Origin: Telopea speciosissima
Taxonomy: Eukaryota > Streptophyta > Magnoliopsida > Proteales > Proteaceae
Assembly (NCBI RefSeq): GCF_018873765.1
Contig: NC_057922.1
Coordinates: 63,574,755 to 63,638,754 of the forward strand
Length of the DNA: 64,000 nt
Direction of reading: 5' to 3'
In this document: positions 12,002-23,976 of the stretch, in pieces
Layout of the letters: each line of letters starts with the position of its first letter
How positions within the stretch are numbered: position 1 is the first letter of the stretch
Notes under the pieces: model-generated
Told to the model about the DNA's origin: nothing
The model's input: the letters and a program-made list of their open reading frames with translations, nothing else
The model's database searches: none
Made by a program: the position numbers and the translations under genes

Positions 12002-13357
12002 AAAGACATGCTACCTTTTAGAAAACTACCATTAGTGTAGCATGTAGATTCCTCCCCACAATGACATCATGAAAACCCTCACCCATAAATAAATAATTTG
12101 TGAGAGGATATAAGGAAGGCTCAAAGATGGGGGCTTTTTTTCCCCATCATTTAATAAGCTGTGGGTTAGAAACCTCAAAAAAGTTTGACAGAACAAGCTG
12201 AAAATTGCGACCCATAAATAATTAGGTGGATGGTTCACAAAAACCTCCACTAAATATAGAATTGGAAGTAGTTCTCTGTCTGGGAGTGCAGCCTATGCCA
12301 ATGCTTTTGTATCTAACTCTCTCTTCCCCAAAACTAAGGACATGGATACCTTTAAACATGAGGAGGAGAGAGATAGACACAAATCTTTTATAATTGTATG
12401 TTTTCAATCCTTTATCACATTGAATGCCACACTATAGTTGGGTTTGAATAAATGGACTATGTAAATACTTATCTAAGTATCCAGATCGGCAATGATTAAG
12501 TCTTGGAGTTTAAACCAATCTTCAGCTTTGGAGAGCATGTGAACACACACTTGTATTGTTTTTTTTTCCTAAATTTTTTCCGGAGATGGACCAACACAAT
12601 GTTCAGTTTTATTGGTATTTTACAGGCCAAGCCAATAACGGATAATAAAATAACGCAAAAGAGAACATCATCCGATTGTACAATGTACGCCGTCCCTATA
12701 TCCTAACATAGAAGTGCGTGAAATGACCACCAAAGAAAACTCACGTATATAATGAGAAGGGATGGGAGAGAAAAATACATATTCACATTGTGTACTTTTT
12801 TATTTCCTTTTTCGTTTTTTGGTCTTTAACATTATATTTGTTGGTAGATGATAGATACTGGAATGGAAGCCAGAAGGAGAGAATATGCGGATCATCATTG
12901 TCAATTACAATTCATTTTAATTTTAAAGAAAAAAAGCCTCCCAAATAGTAAACATATTATATGTTTTATGACATGAGTTCAATTTATTAATTATTTTCTC
13001 TCTTATTCTCTTTTCTTGGCCCCTTGTGGACACGGTTTGAGGAATCAGTATCAGATCATTCGAATCGGACGATTTGTATTAGTATCAACTGGGAATGATA
13101 CCGATATGATATCGATTTTTTACTAATACTTTATTAGCCACATGTCAATATCCTATTGGTTGTACCATCAATACGGATTGATATCAGATCGGTAACAGAG
13201 ATTGTTACTAAATATGTGTTTGCGAATGATACCATTTCTCGAACAAATATTGATGTGATGTGGGAGATCCCCCACACCCGCGGCCTTGGAATGTTCTGTC
13301 TAAATTTAATCTTCCACCAAAGAAACAGAAATGCAAAAGGTTTAAACAAAAAAGCCA
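12002..13357. other. Intergenic, no gene seen
   Basis: This is AT-rich sequence with short frames only. Around 13040-13200 there are runs of gatatcgat/atcggat words like those in the MITEs, suggesting more decayed terminal-repeat elements, but I could not find bounded ends. Confidence 0.35.
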
Positions 13358-13484
13358 AACGTTCTCTGTGCCGATGGTGCAGACTGTGCCCAGACACATG
13401 GGGGTGGGTGAAATGACCACCCTACCCCCTGAATGGCAAGCTCATGTGTCTGGACGCAGGCTGTGCTGCGACATAGAGAACATC
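13358..13484. mobile_element. Short foldback MITE (CCAGACACATG family)
   Basis: The ends GTTCTCTGTGCCG and CGACATAGAGAAC are inverted repeats and the arms continue inward through cccagacacatg / catgtgtctgg. The centre carries gtgaaatgaccaccctacccc. The same core occurs at 52819-53005, in a weaker form at 20318-20516, and possibly at 32030-32190. Confidence 0.6.
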
Positions 13485-13770
13485 AGCCCCAAAAGAAATG
13501 TGTTTGAATGTACATATTGCCTCCACCTGATCTGTGATTCGTGATATGTGATTTAGAAAGTTTCAACCGTATTATACGCTCCATTTGTATTGAAGTTTGT
13601 TCATATTTTGTATTGTCAGCAAAATATTTGTATTAAAAAACAAAATTAGCAACAAAGTCATCAACATCATTATACACCAACTTAGTGATCTTTGTAAAAT
13701 TCGATTTTGACTGAATTTCTATTGGCAAATGGGAAATTATATGATCCAACTGCCCGTGTATCACGAATCA

Positions 13771-13926
13771 TTATCACTTCCAAACCTCCAATTCTTCCAA
13801 TTCCTCTAATAGTGGGGAGTGGATCCCACCTTGGGCAATGTTTTCGAGCAGGGGGTAGGATGGTCATTTTCATCCCCATGTGAAGAATTGGAGGAATTGG
13901 AGGGGGCAATAAATTGGAGGGGATAA
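13771..13926. mobile_element. Foldback MITE, relative of the 8189-8363 element
   Basis: The ends TTATCACTTCCAA and GGAGGGGATAA are inverted, and the arms (cctccaattcttccaattcc versus gaattggaggaattggaggg) pair well. A decamer CGTGTATCAC lies just outside on both sides (13755-13764 and 13932-13941). There is no coding content. Confidence 0.6.
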
Positions 13927-14840
13927 GGATTCGTGTATCACACAAGCTAACGCCTGATGCATCTATCTCTCTCTTCCTCATTTGAAATGATCCATGCCAA
14001 TCTCTTTCTTCGCTCTGTCTCTCTGTCTCTCTCTTCGCCATTCAACGGTTGTGCACAAAACTTTTTTCTTTTTTTCCAAAAGAAAAATGTTTTCCGATCA
14101 AAAATTTTTTTGGTAAAATTTCCCATGATTGAAGATATCAATATCGTATCAGCCATATCAGTATCACAGACACCATCACTGATACGATAACAATACTGTA
14201 GTGCTAATATCAGTATAGGCCTATAGGGTCAGGAAGGATAAAATGGTTAAAAAAACAAAAGTATTAGGCAAAACGGTAAAACGATTCAATCAAGCTCAAT
14301 GTAACCGATCTATATCAATATCGGGCCAGACTGATACAGATACCGATTGCATGTTAACATACATCATACAACATATCCAATTCATGTATGACCACAGTGT
14401 ACAACATTTATTCATACAATGACACTTCATTCATATTCATATAAGTATTCACAACTCAATACATAAATGTACTATCCAATCTACTATTGATAACATGCCA
14501 TCGCATACATTCTATTCTTGCATAACAATATACAATACCCATTGATTATGTATAACCACGCCCAAGCGGCCAGTGGGCCCAGTCCACGCATGCATTTCCT
14601 TTTCTTTTTTTAAATAATGAACGAAAAGGTCGAACTTTTCCCACGTGGGCCCAAGAACGGACACGATGGGCCTATGGTCGTTAACTGTCCAACCAAGTTA
14701 TTCTTCTAATGAGAAAAAGATCAACGTAGCAACCCTTTGGAACCGTCTGATCCGAATCAATCTAAGGATCATCATATTTATAAATCAAACGGTAGAGATA
14801 GATCGTTTTAGCATAGAAGTTTTGTTTTTTTGTTTTTTTG
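13927..14840. other. Upstream region of PMIR1, repeat remnants
   Basis: About 14120-14360 holds gatatcaatatcg/ccgatac words resembling degraded MITE interiors; 14360-14540 is a run of cattcatac-like words. From about 14840 the sequence should merge into the promoter and leader of PMIR1. No gene is seen. Confidence 0.35.
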
Positions 14841-15454
14841 TTAAAGTTTGAACAGAGTGTCAAAGCTACCAAAGCACCTTATGCGAAGTGGGACAGGTAA
14901 GCTCTTTTCCCGTAGTCTTACACCGCTACACGGCTCACCAACGAATCTTTTCAAACACGAGAGAGAGAAAGATAGAGAGAGAATCCAGAGAAAGTCAGAG
15001 AAGACAAAATATTTATCTCCCGGGATTTTCCAGTCGGGAAAAATCCTTTCCGAGGAGAAGACCGGCGAGAACACAGTCTCTCTCTTCTTTCTTCTCTCGA
15101 GATCATGCCCGGAGGTGAAAACGACGACGACGAAATCGGACGTGGGGTTTCCTTGTCAATTAGCGTCAGCACCGAAAAAGTATAAGTTACGGTGAGTGCC
15201 AATAACTTCTGTTTGATCGATATTCAGATTTCCGTTCTTCTTTCGTTTCGGACTTAGTAAGAGTTGGGGACCAAGGGGGTTTAGGGTTGCTATATTTCAT
15301 GGTTTGATACAAAAAAATTGAAAATTGATAATGTCAGAAGTTTCAAAACCATATAGAACACTGGAGAAAAAATTGGAAATTGATGAATATATGTGTGATT
15401 AATGGTTTTCTTTAGGTTGATCGAAAAATTTTATCTTTCACTTATTGGATTTTT

Positions 15455-15478
15455 TTTTTTTTTGGGGGGGGGGGGGGT
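15455..15478. repeat. T-run followed directly by a G-run in the leader intron of PMIR1
   Basis: A run of about 15 T is followed by about 14 G, 13 bases before the splice acceptor that precedes the PMIR1 start codon. The G-run separates the pyrimidine tract from the AG, an odd acceptor context. Similar T/G or C/A junctions recur at about 33400, 36410, 39890 and 41080. Confidence 0.8.
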
Positions 15479-15491
15479 GCGTGCTTTGAAG

Positions 15492-18400
15492 ATGTTGGCG
15501 AGAGTCGAGCCTGGGAAGAAACAAGGCGGCGACTCTGGTAACGGGCAATTGTTGAAGGAACTTGAGGTGTTAAGCAAAGCCCTTTGTACGAATAAAGACC
15601 CTCCAAAGGGTAAGGTCTCTGCAACTGATGTTAGATCTAAATCTGCCGGAAGAGTCCATGTTCCTGAGTCAAAATCCAAACCCGCGTTTGTAAAAGAAGA
15701 CTCTTCGGAGAAGGACAAGAAATCGTCTATATGGGGTTGGAAGCCCTGGAAAGCTCTGTCCCATATTCGGAGCCGAAGGTTCAATTGCTCTTTCACTCTT
15801 CATGTACATGCTGTCGAAGGGTTGCCTTCCAGTTTAAATGATACCAGTCTCTGTGTGCACTGGAAGAGAAGGGACGGTGCATTGCAGACTCGCCCGGCTA
15901 GGGTTTTCCAGGGGGTAGCCGAATTTGAAGAAACTTTGACTTACAGGTGCTCTGTCTATGGTAGTGGAAGCGGACCCCAACATTCAGCCAAGTATGAGGC
16001 GAGGCATTTCCTGCTTTATGCTTCCATAGTCGGTTATCCTGATTTTGATCTTGGCAAGCATCGTCTTGATCTCACTAGGATTCTTCCGCTTACATTGGAG
16101 GAGTTGGAGGAGGAGAAGAGCTCAGGGAAGTGGACAACAAGCTTCAAGCTATCAGGCAAGGCCAAAGGTGCCATTATGAATGCTAGCTTTGGATATTTAG
16201 TAAATGGGGACGATCAGGTTGCATCTGGCAGTTACAGAAGTCACCCTGGAAATCAGAAATTAAAGCAGAATAGCCCAGGTTCAATGAAGCTTTCAACTGC
16301 AAATCGAGTTGATAATATGGGAACCGGCGTTCTTAGACGTTCTGGAAGCCTTCGAGGTAATCCTAACCAGCGGTCTATTCTCCCACCTCGATCTGTGGAA
16401 GATGTAAAGATTCTTCATGAGATCTTGCCGACTGCGACGTCAGAGCTTGCTAGCTCAGTAAGTATTCTGTATAAAAAATTTGATGAAGACAATTTAGATT
16501 CATTGGTTGATTCTAAACCCAATTCTGAGGCTTCATCTGAACATGTTGACCCTCTTTACCCAAAGCCTGACTCTTTGTTTCGCCCTCCCAAAGAAAGTAG
16601 TGAAAATGAGTGCGAAGATACTGAATTTACTGTGGTTGAGAAGGGTGTAGAAATGCATGAGCAGTGTTCACTACCATTGGATGAAGGCCCTAGGAAGTCT
16701 GTCAGTGTTTCTGCAGTAAACACTACTGTGGTTCCCGAAATTGATGAGAATAATGAGGTAGACTTTAAAATGGACATTAAGACACATGTCCAGGATGAGT
16801 CCTACAATAGTAATCAAGAAGTGGATATTTTTGAGTCCACAGAGAATAACACATGCTCCAAAGAATCAGTCATGGAGGAGCTAGACTCAGCTTTTCGTAA
16901 CCTCTCAATTTCGGAGCAGCCTGCAGGGTTGGACTCATCCCAATGTAAGAGTGAATTTCCTGAGCAAGAAAATCACATGGAAGTTAAATCAAGTTATAAA
17001 ACGAGCAGGATGGGAAAGTCCCTTAGCTTAGACGATGTTACAGAATCTGTTGCAAGTGAGTTCTTAAATATGCTTGGGATAGAGGATAGTCCATTTGGCT
17101 TGAGTTCTGATAGTGACCCTGAATCTCCGAGAGAGCGCCTGCTGAAGCAGTTTGAAATGGATACCCTGAATTGTGGAAACTGCATCTTCAATTTTGATAC
17201 CAGCAAGGGGAAGGAGGCAGAATTATCTTATGATGCCCCTTCTGGGTCCAGTTGGGTGGACTTATTATCTGAGGATTTTGAACTCTCATCAGCTATTCAA
17301 GCTGCTGAGGCAGAGCACCGGATAGCAATTCAAGCAATCAACAGTAAAACAAGGGCTAAGATGCTGGAAGACATGGAGACAGAAGCTTTAATGAGAGAGT
17401 GGGGATTGAATGAGAATGTTTTTCAGAGAGCTCAATCAGACAGTGCTAGTGGATTTGGTAGTCCAATTGATCTTCCCCCTGAAGGGCCTCTTGAGCTACC
17501 TCCTCTTGGTGAAGGGTTGGGACAATATCTTCAAACTAAGGACGGAGGATTCCTGCGATCCATGAATCCCTTGCTTTTCAGGAATGCAAAGAATTGTGGC
17601 AGTTTGATCATGCAGGTTTCCACTCCCATTGTGGTGCCTGCTGAAATGGGTTCTGGTATAATGGAGATATTACAATGTTTGGCCTCAGTAGGAATTGAAA
17701 AGCTTTCTATGCAAGCCAAGAAATTAATGCCTTTGGAAGATATTACTGGAAAGACAATGCATCAAGTAGCATGGGAAGCCACACCTAGTCTAGAGGCAGG
17801 AGAGAGGTTTGTGAGTTCACTTTTAACATTACTAGTTGGGTTTGAAGTGTTCTTCCTTTCATTCTGTTTGTTTTATTATTTTACTTTGTAGTATATTTGT
17901 CTCATTTCATCCTTATCTGTCACAGGCAGGCTTTCCTGCAGCATGAATTGGAGATTGAGCAAGATAGATTTGGTGGGAGAAAAAAGGGTGATGATGGTGC
18001 TCCTTCTGGGCACAAGTTCGATAACTTGGGCTCAGGTGCATTAAGCACGGAGAGAGGATCAGAGTATGTATCTCTAGAAGATCTTGCTCCTTTGGCAATG
18101 GACAAGATTGAAGCCCTCTCTGTAGAAGGTTTGCGTGTACAATGTGGCATGTCAGATGAAGATGCACCTTCAAACATCTCCCCTCAATCGATTGGAGAAA
18201 TCTCCGCTCTTGAAGGTAAGAGGGCCAACATTAGTGGCTCTCTTGGTTTGGAGGGAGCCGCCGGGTTGCAGTTGTTGGACGTCAAAGATGGTGGGGATGA
18301 TGTTGATGGATTAATGAGCCTATCCATAACACTGGATGAGTGGATGAGACTGGATTCTGGAATTGTTGATGAAGATCAAATCAGTGAGCGAACTTCTAAA

Positions 18401-19084
18401 ATACTTGCAGCCCATCATGCTAATAGCATGGACCTGGTTACTGGAGGATGGAAGGGAGACAAGAAACAGGGCAAAGGTTCTGGTAAAAGGTATGGTTTGT
18501 TAGGTAACAACTTCACAGTAGCATTAATGGTGCAGCTACGAGATCCCTTACGTAACTATGAGCCTGTTGGTACTCCAATGCTTGCTTTAGTTCAGGTTGA
18601 GAGGATTTTTGTTCCTCCAAAGCCCAAAATATACAGTACAGTTTCAGAGAGAAGGATCAAAAGTGATGAAGATGAGGAGTCTGAACAGATGGTAAAGGAG
18701 GAGAATAAGGACGAGCTCAAAGATAAAAAAGATGAAGAGGAAGGTATCCCACAGTTTAAAATCACTGAAGTCCATGTTGCAGGTATAAAGAATGACCCCA
18801 ACAAGAAGAAACTTTGGGGCACCAAAACACAACAGCAGACTGGGTCCCGGTGGTTGCTTGCTTCTGGCATGGGTAAGAGCAACAAACATCCTTTTTTGAA
18901 GTCAAAGGCAATCACAAAATCGTCTCCTGAAGTGACCACAACAGTGCAGCCGGGGGATACTTTGTGGAGCATCTCAGCTCGTGTTCATGGCAATGGAGCC
19001 AAATGGAAGGAATTGGCAGCCCTCAACCCACATATACGGAACCCTAATATCATCCTCCCGAATGAAACTATCAGATTACGTTAG
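15492..19084 (+). CDS. PMIR1: PLASTID MOVEMENT IMPAIRED1-RELATED1-like protein, 2 coding exons
   Basis: Coding exons are 15492-17806 and 17926-19084 (GT-AG, AG|G split arginine), giving 1157 aa; Arabidopsis PMIR1 is close to this length. The start MLARVEPGKKQGGDSGNGQL is typical and lies right after an AG acceptor; a leader exon appears to end at 15191 with gtgagt. The NT-C2 domain (EEIG1/EHBP1 type) covers about residues 97-240, including SLCVHWKRRDGALQTRPARV. A long acidic, Ser-rich middle follows, then LGNNFTVALMVQLRDPLRNY and a charged stretch near 1012-1045. The C-terminus (about 1108-1156, VQPGDTLWSI to PNETIRLR) is a LysM-like module. PMI1 relatives are cytoplasmic and plasma-membrane-associated and act in chloroplast and nuclear movement through actin; the molecular activity is unknown. 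No break was seen. Confidence 0.94.
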
Positions 19085-20317
19085 GACCTGACGAGCGAGC
19101 AGTCAAAAACCACTAAAATGGGAGTGTATACCCTTTTGTATGGTGAAACGGTTGGTTTAATCACTTGCTGTTTATAGAGCTGGATTTAGTTACTTGGTGC
19201 CTGACAAGATTGATCAGTCCTGATTAAAAGGGTACCTCTTAAAGGATTATAAAGGGTGGGTGACATCGATTTGTCTGCCAGTGGAGCTTCACCTTGTATT
19301 TAGCCAGTTGATATATGGAATCGTGCAGCTGAAGGTAAATGGTTTATGTTCTCCTTTGTTTCTTGTTTGTTGGTATACCCGATATGTTCTTGGAAGCATT
19401 TGTGCAGGCGTTGTAAATCTTCTCACAGGATAAGGAGCAGTATTTCATTTTCTTTCCCGCTCTTATTAGTATTTTAAAATTTCCTCTTTGGTGGGGGAGG
19501 AGGTCTAAGGAAGAGAGGACTTGATTGATTTCTGTTGCAATATGCAAATAATACTTCAAAATGCTCCAATGCAATCCGTGTTCCACACTTTCACTCTCCT
19601 TTTCATATGTGATTTCTTTTTACTGGAGATACAAAGCAGAGCACTGGTTTAGGGCCACTGTATTTCCCCATCTTATGTTTGAGTAATTGAGTATGAGAAC
19701 CTAGAATTGGATTTTGTCTGAGACAGCACCTAAGATAAACATCAATATTTGGCATGACCCTGCTAAAATTATTTCTGATCATTCAAATAAATGCTAGAGA
19801 AAATCCATAACGTGGTAGAGAGTTGAGACTTGAGACTTGAGAGCTTCTGTTTATGATCTTTATGATTTTGCCTGGTTGGGAGAAACAGAAATATTTTGTC
19901 AATTTCGACAGATTTTGCTCAGAATTTGAAGTTGCAATTTAGCCTTTGATTATTAATTGAATCTACGACCCTAGATTTGAATGCAAGATTCTATGGAGAA
20001 TGTAAAGAGAATTGAAATTGGATATGTTTGTGTTTATTAGATATCTATTTGGATACTCACATATTGATTATGATTGGGTTATCTGCTCCAATTCTAAGTT
20101 AAGATTATGGATAATATGTTATACGTTTATTTATGAGAGTCGATCTGGCTTTTTTGCCATTGGATGTTAGATGTTATATATTTATTTATGGGAGCAGCAG
20201 ATCAGGTGGGGCTAAAATTTAGTGTATAAATAGGTCATGTGGTACTTTATGATAAATCTGAACTTAATCATAATTGACTAATAGTATAAAACGTTGAAGA
20301 TTCAATTTATAAAACAA
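19085..20317. other. PMIR1 3' UTR and intergenic spacer
   Basis: The first several hundred bases should be 3' UTR of PMIR1; no clear polyadenylation site was chosen. The rest is AT-rich, with no gene or bounded repeat. Confidence 0.4.
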
Positions 20318-20516
20318 GGGAGAAAGAACGTTAACTGGGCGTGTGCCGTGCGGTGCGCTGCGCTGCCCTTACTTCCAGACACAGGGGGTGTAAAATGACT
20401 GTCACACCCCCATGGAAATACAGAATATTTTTAGGGTATGGCTGTCATTTCATGCGTCCCTATGTCTCGGTACAGGGGCAGCGCCCCACATGCGACCAGG
20501 TAGCTTTCTCTTCCCC
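20318..20516. mobile_element. MITE with ends GGAGAAAGAACG
   Basis: The left end ggagaaagaacgttaactggg and the right end ccaggtagctttctcttcccc pair as inverted repeats. The interior has gacacagggggtgtaaaatgac, as in the elements at 52819-53005 and 13358-13484. It is non-coding. Confidence 0.6.
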
Positions 20517-20916
20517 ATAAAACAAATAGATGATTGAAAATACAAAGGAAAGTGGCCAATACATGAGCCATAAATGATTGTATTGTGCTTTGAAATTCAA
20601 TATGTCCATCTTATTCAACAGTTGGATTTTTTTTCAAGTCAACTTTCCTGTGGAACACTAGGTGATCCATCCGAAGCTTCTATTGATGGACAGTTTATAA
20701 GAAATTTTACTTTTATTTTCTCAAAGTAAAAAACAAGTATGAAGTATTTTGGTGAATGGCAAGTGAAAATTGGTGGGTGTGTTTAGATCTTCCACGAGGT
20801 TGATGAAACAGGGATAAAATTTTGTGGATAGATAGGTCCCAAGATCCACTATTCACATATCAAGTTTTTGGACATACATGGTAAGATGTCATTAGCTGAT
20901 AGAATTAATGATTATA
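20517..20916. other. Intergenic, nothing seen
   Basis: No gene, bounded repeat or RNA gene is recognisable here. Confidence 0.3.
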
Positions 20917-21102
20917 ATTGAGGTTCAACTTTGACATGTGATCAATTTAGACCATTTCTTAGGTATTTATTCGGTCACAATTGCCACATCACTCTTACAC
21001 ATGGCAAAAATTGAGGTTCAACTCTGACATGTGACCTATTTAGACTATTTCTTAGATATTTTTCGGTCAAAATTGCCACATCACTCTTACACATGGCAAA
21101 AC
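20917..21102 (+). repeat. Tandem duplication of a 93-bp unit
   Basis: Copy 1 (20917-21009) and copy 2 (21010-21102) both read attgaggttcaact...cacatggcaaaa with few differences. A diverged third relative lies at about 21478-21570. The function is unknown; it is probably part of an old repeat family. Confidence 0.8.
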
Positions 21103-21953
21103 AAATACATCTATCCAAAGTCGATGGGGTTGCTGACCACAAAAACCGTTACTTATTTGTATTGATATACATATTTGACCAAAACAAAATGTGTATACTA
21201 TGAAAAAGATAAAGTTTTTCTAGTACACCAAGTTTATAGAGTTTCTCTCTATGCACAAATATTTGCCACTTTATAGATTGGATAGAGCCAAAATTTTGTA
21301 GACAAGTTGATCTTCCCATGCCTATATTTCAAGCTTAAGCTAAAACATACTTTTGTCAAGTAGCAATATAATGTTTTAAGAATCCAGTGAAATTTTTTTT
21401 TTAATTTTTCTAAAAAGAATAGTTGGCTGAAATCCAAGGGAAAATGTCAATACATGAGAGTGTATATTGCTGAACTAGGTCTAAAATTTGACATGCCAAA
21501 TTTTTACCATTTTCTAAATATCCATATGGTCAAGATTGTTAAATCACCCTTCCATGTGGCAAAACATGATGTCAGTCTTGTGATTCTCTCTCTAGATAAA
21601 CTTTTGGTTGTGGAAAATAATTAAATATTTGAGAAAGTATGGTCGAATTGAATTTGCATATTAAGACGAAATTATTGGATTTGTGTCATTTATCTGGACC
21701 GTTGAATGAGTTTAGCCAACGGTTTGGATAGGTTGTTCATTATGGTCTTCTAGTGGGGAAGAGAGTGGAGTTTTCAAGAGGTGGAGTCTTCAAAAAAGAG
21801 GAGTCTTCTAAGGGATGATGAATGAGAAGCCAATGTAAGAGAGTATGAGAGGGGAGAGAAAGGTGTACAAAGAGGTTTGGGAGTCAAATCACTAGGATTG
21901 TATTGTATTTCTTTTCTTGATCTTAGGGAAAAATTGAATCTCATTCTATAGAC

Positions 21954-22045
21954 GAAGGTGTGAGTTTAAACCCAACAAGTGGTATCAAAGTTAAGGTGGG
22001 AAGGTGTGTGTTTAAACCCAACAAGTGGTATCAAAGTTAAGGTGG
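21954..22045 (+). repeat. 46-bp tandem duplication spanning an LTR end and primer site
   Basis: Units 21954-21999 and 22000-22045 each contain gtttaaacccaaca followed by agtggtatcaaagttaagg. Thus the LTR/primer-site junction of the LTR element is present twice in a row. Confidence 0.85.
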
Positions 22046-23926
22046 ACAACCTAGTTTAGGATTAATGATCAAGGCTGACGACGAGAACAAATGGTTTATT
22101 GAAACAAGATGAATGTGTGCTTCGGTTGTAGCAGTGTTGAATGAACGGAAGGAACTCATCCCAAACCGGGTCATTTTAAAGGTGGTCCCGATGTGTTATT
22201 TTCTTCCTTTGAACCGACGGTTCTATTGGTGACCCATTCAAAATAAGCTGGCCACTTTGACTTTGATTAGCCAATAGAGTGCGGGATTAAAAAAAAAAAA
22301 AAAAAACCTCTTCATTTGCTTTCGTTAACGACCACAAAGGCATACATAGAAGGCAAATGAGAGGAGATTTAGAAAAAAAAAATGAAAAAAAGAAATTAGT
22401 TATGATGTACTAACAAAGGTGTCACCTCAGGGTGAAGACAATGACCGAGTTACTATGGGGGCATGCTTAATGAAGTTTGTTCGGTGCTCCTTGATGGCAA
22501 TATGTACGGGAGGATCACAAAGTGGGGTGTTGAGAAACTTAGAATTTAAAGGATGAGTTGTGTGGTTGAGTGGGGAAGTGCTCAAGGCACAAAGAAGAAG
22601 GAAGAAGCTTTGGCCGGTACAATAGATGTGGTGTTCATAACATGACTGTGAGCGTCGGTCATCCGAGGTACTAACGGCGCATGGTGAAGAATGGGGTTGA
22701 AGATGTCTTGAAGATAGATCATTGTCATGACCAAGAGTGGTTGTTTATTCAAGGGACTAACACTAATGGAGTGTAGGGTAAAGAATGGGTTGAAGTTGGG
22801 CTTTAGCCAATAAGAAGGATCCTTGCCATGATTGGGATAGTCGTTCATTCAAGGGACTAGCATGCAAGGTGAAGGATGGGGTCAAAGTAAATTGTTTAGG
22901 AAAAGACAACATGTTGTAGGATAAGAAAGATGCGATGGACACATAGTATGGTTCTGAGGGAAGAAGGACCTCAGTGGTGAGGTGTCGTGTCCTTAGAGGT
23001 CAAACTTTGAGAGGGGCTCAATAGACAACTGGATTTGGGTTGCATGTGTAAGTGGTGGTATGAGACACCATGAGAAGCTTGTGTTTTGAATTCAATGCGG
23101 ATCGGCCAGAGTGCGAGAGTTGGTGTTCCTTATATTTTGGGCACCTTGAGTGGTGCAAAGCTTCTGAACTCCCCAAGCAAAGCGAAAGGTGAGGAGTTTC
23201 AAAGTGTTGGACATTGGAGGAGTGTCTTGCCAGTTGGAAATTACTATGTAATGCGGTGTTGAGGCAATAATCTCAAGGTAGAGAGGTGCAGTTCAACAAA
23301 AATAGTTTAGTTTTTTTCCAAAAGATCTTCAAGGTGGAGATTATTGGGTTTAGTCTTTTATTTAAACCATTGGATGGGCTGGAGTCAATGGTCTAGATGG
23401 GTTGTCCATTAAAGTCTTCTAATAGGGAAGAGATTGGAGTCTTCCAAAAGAGTGGATCACACAGACACATACATGTGATGGTGTTGCTCACTTTTTAGGC
23501 ACCTTGAGTGGTGGAAAGCTTTGGAACTGCCCAAGCAAAGTGGGAGGTGAGGAGTTTCCAAGTGTTGGACACTAGAAGAGTATCTAGCCAGAGTGAAATT
23601 ATGATGTAATGAGGCCAAAGAATACAATTAGGGTCTTCTAATGGTGAAGAGAGTGGAGTCTTCCAAGAGGTGAAGTCTTTCAAGAGAGTGAAGTCCTCTA
23701 AAAAGTGGAGTCCTCTAAAGGATGGAGTCTTCCAAGAGTGGAGTCTTCAACAAAAGTAGTTTAGTTTTTTTAGCAGATCTTCAAGGTGGCTATGATAAAA
23801 GCCAATGTGGAGATTATTGGATTTGTATATTTTATCTAGACCATTGAATGAGTTTAATGGTCTAGATGGGTTGTTCGATCCATTAAATTCTTCTAATAGG
23901 GAAGAGGGCAGAGTCGCATGCATGCA

Positions 23927-23976
23927 CGCACACACACACACACACACACACGCACACACACACACACACACACACA
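23927..23976. repeat. (CA)n microsatellite inside an LTR unit
   Basis: A CA dinucleotide run of about 50 bases, interrupted once by cg, lies within the third LTR-like unit and is absent from the first. Confidence 0.9.

Noticed and set aside
15402-15491. In-frame 30-codon N-terminal extension of PMIR1
   Set aside because: It is read from the T/G tract of the leader intron; an AG acceptor lies right before ATG 15492 and the family starts at MLARVE.
20917-21102. Possible CRISPR-like direct repeats
   Set aside because: Only two adjoining 93-bp copies without spacers, in a plant genome; a simple tandem duplication.
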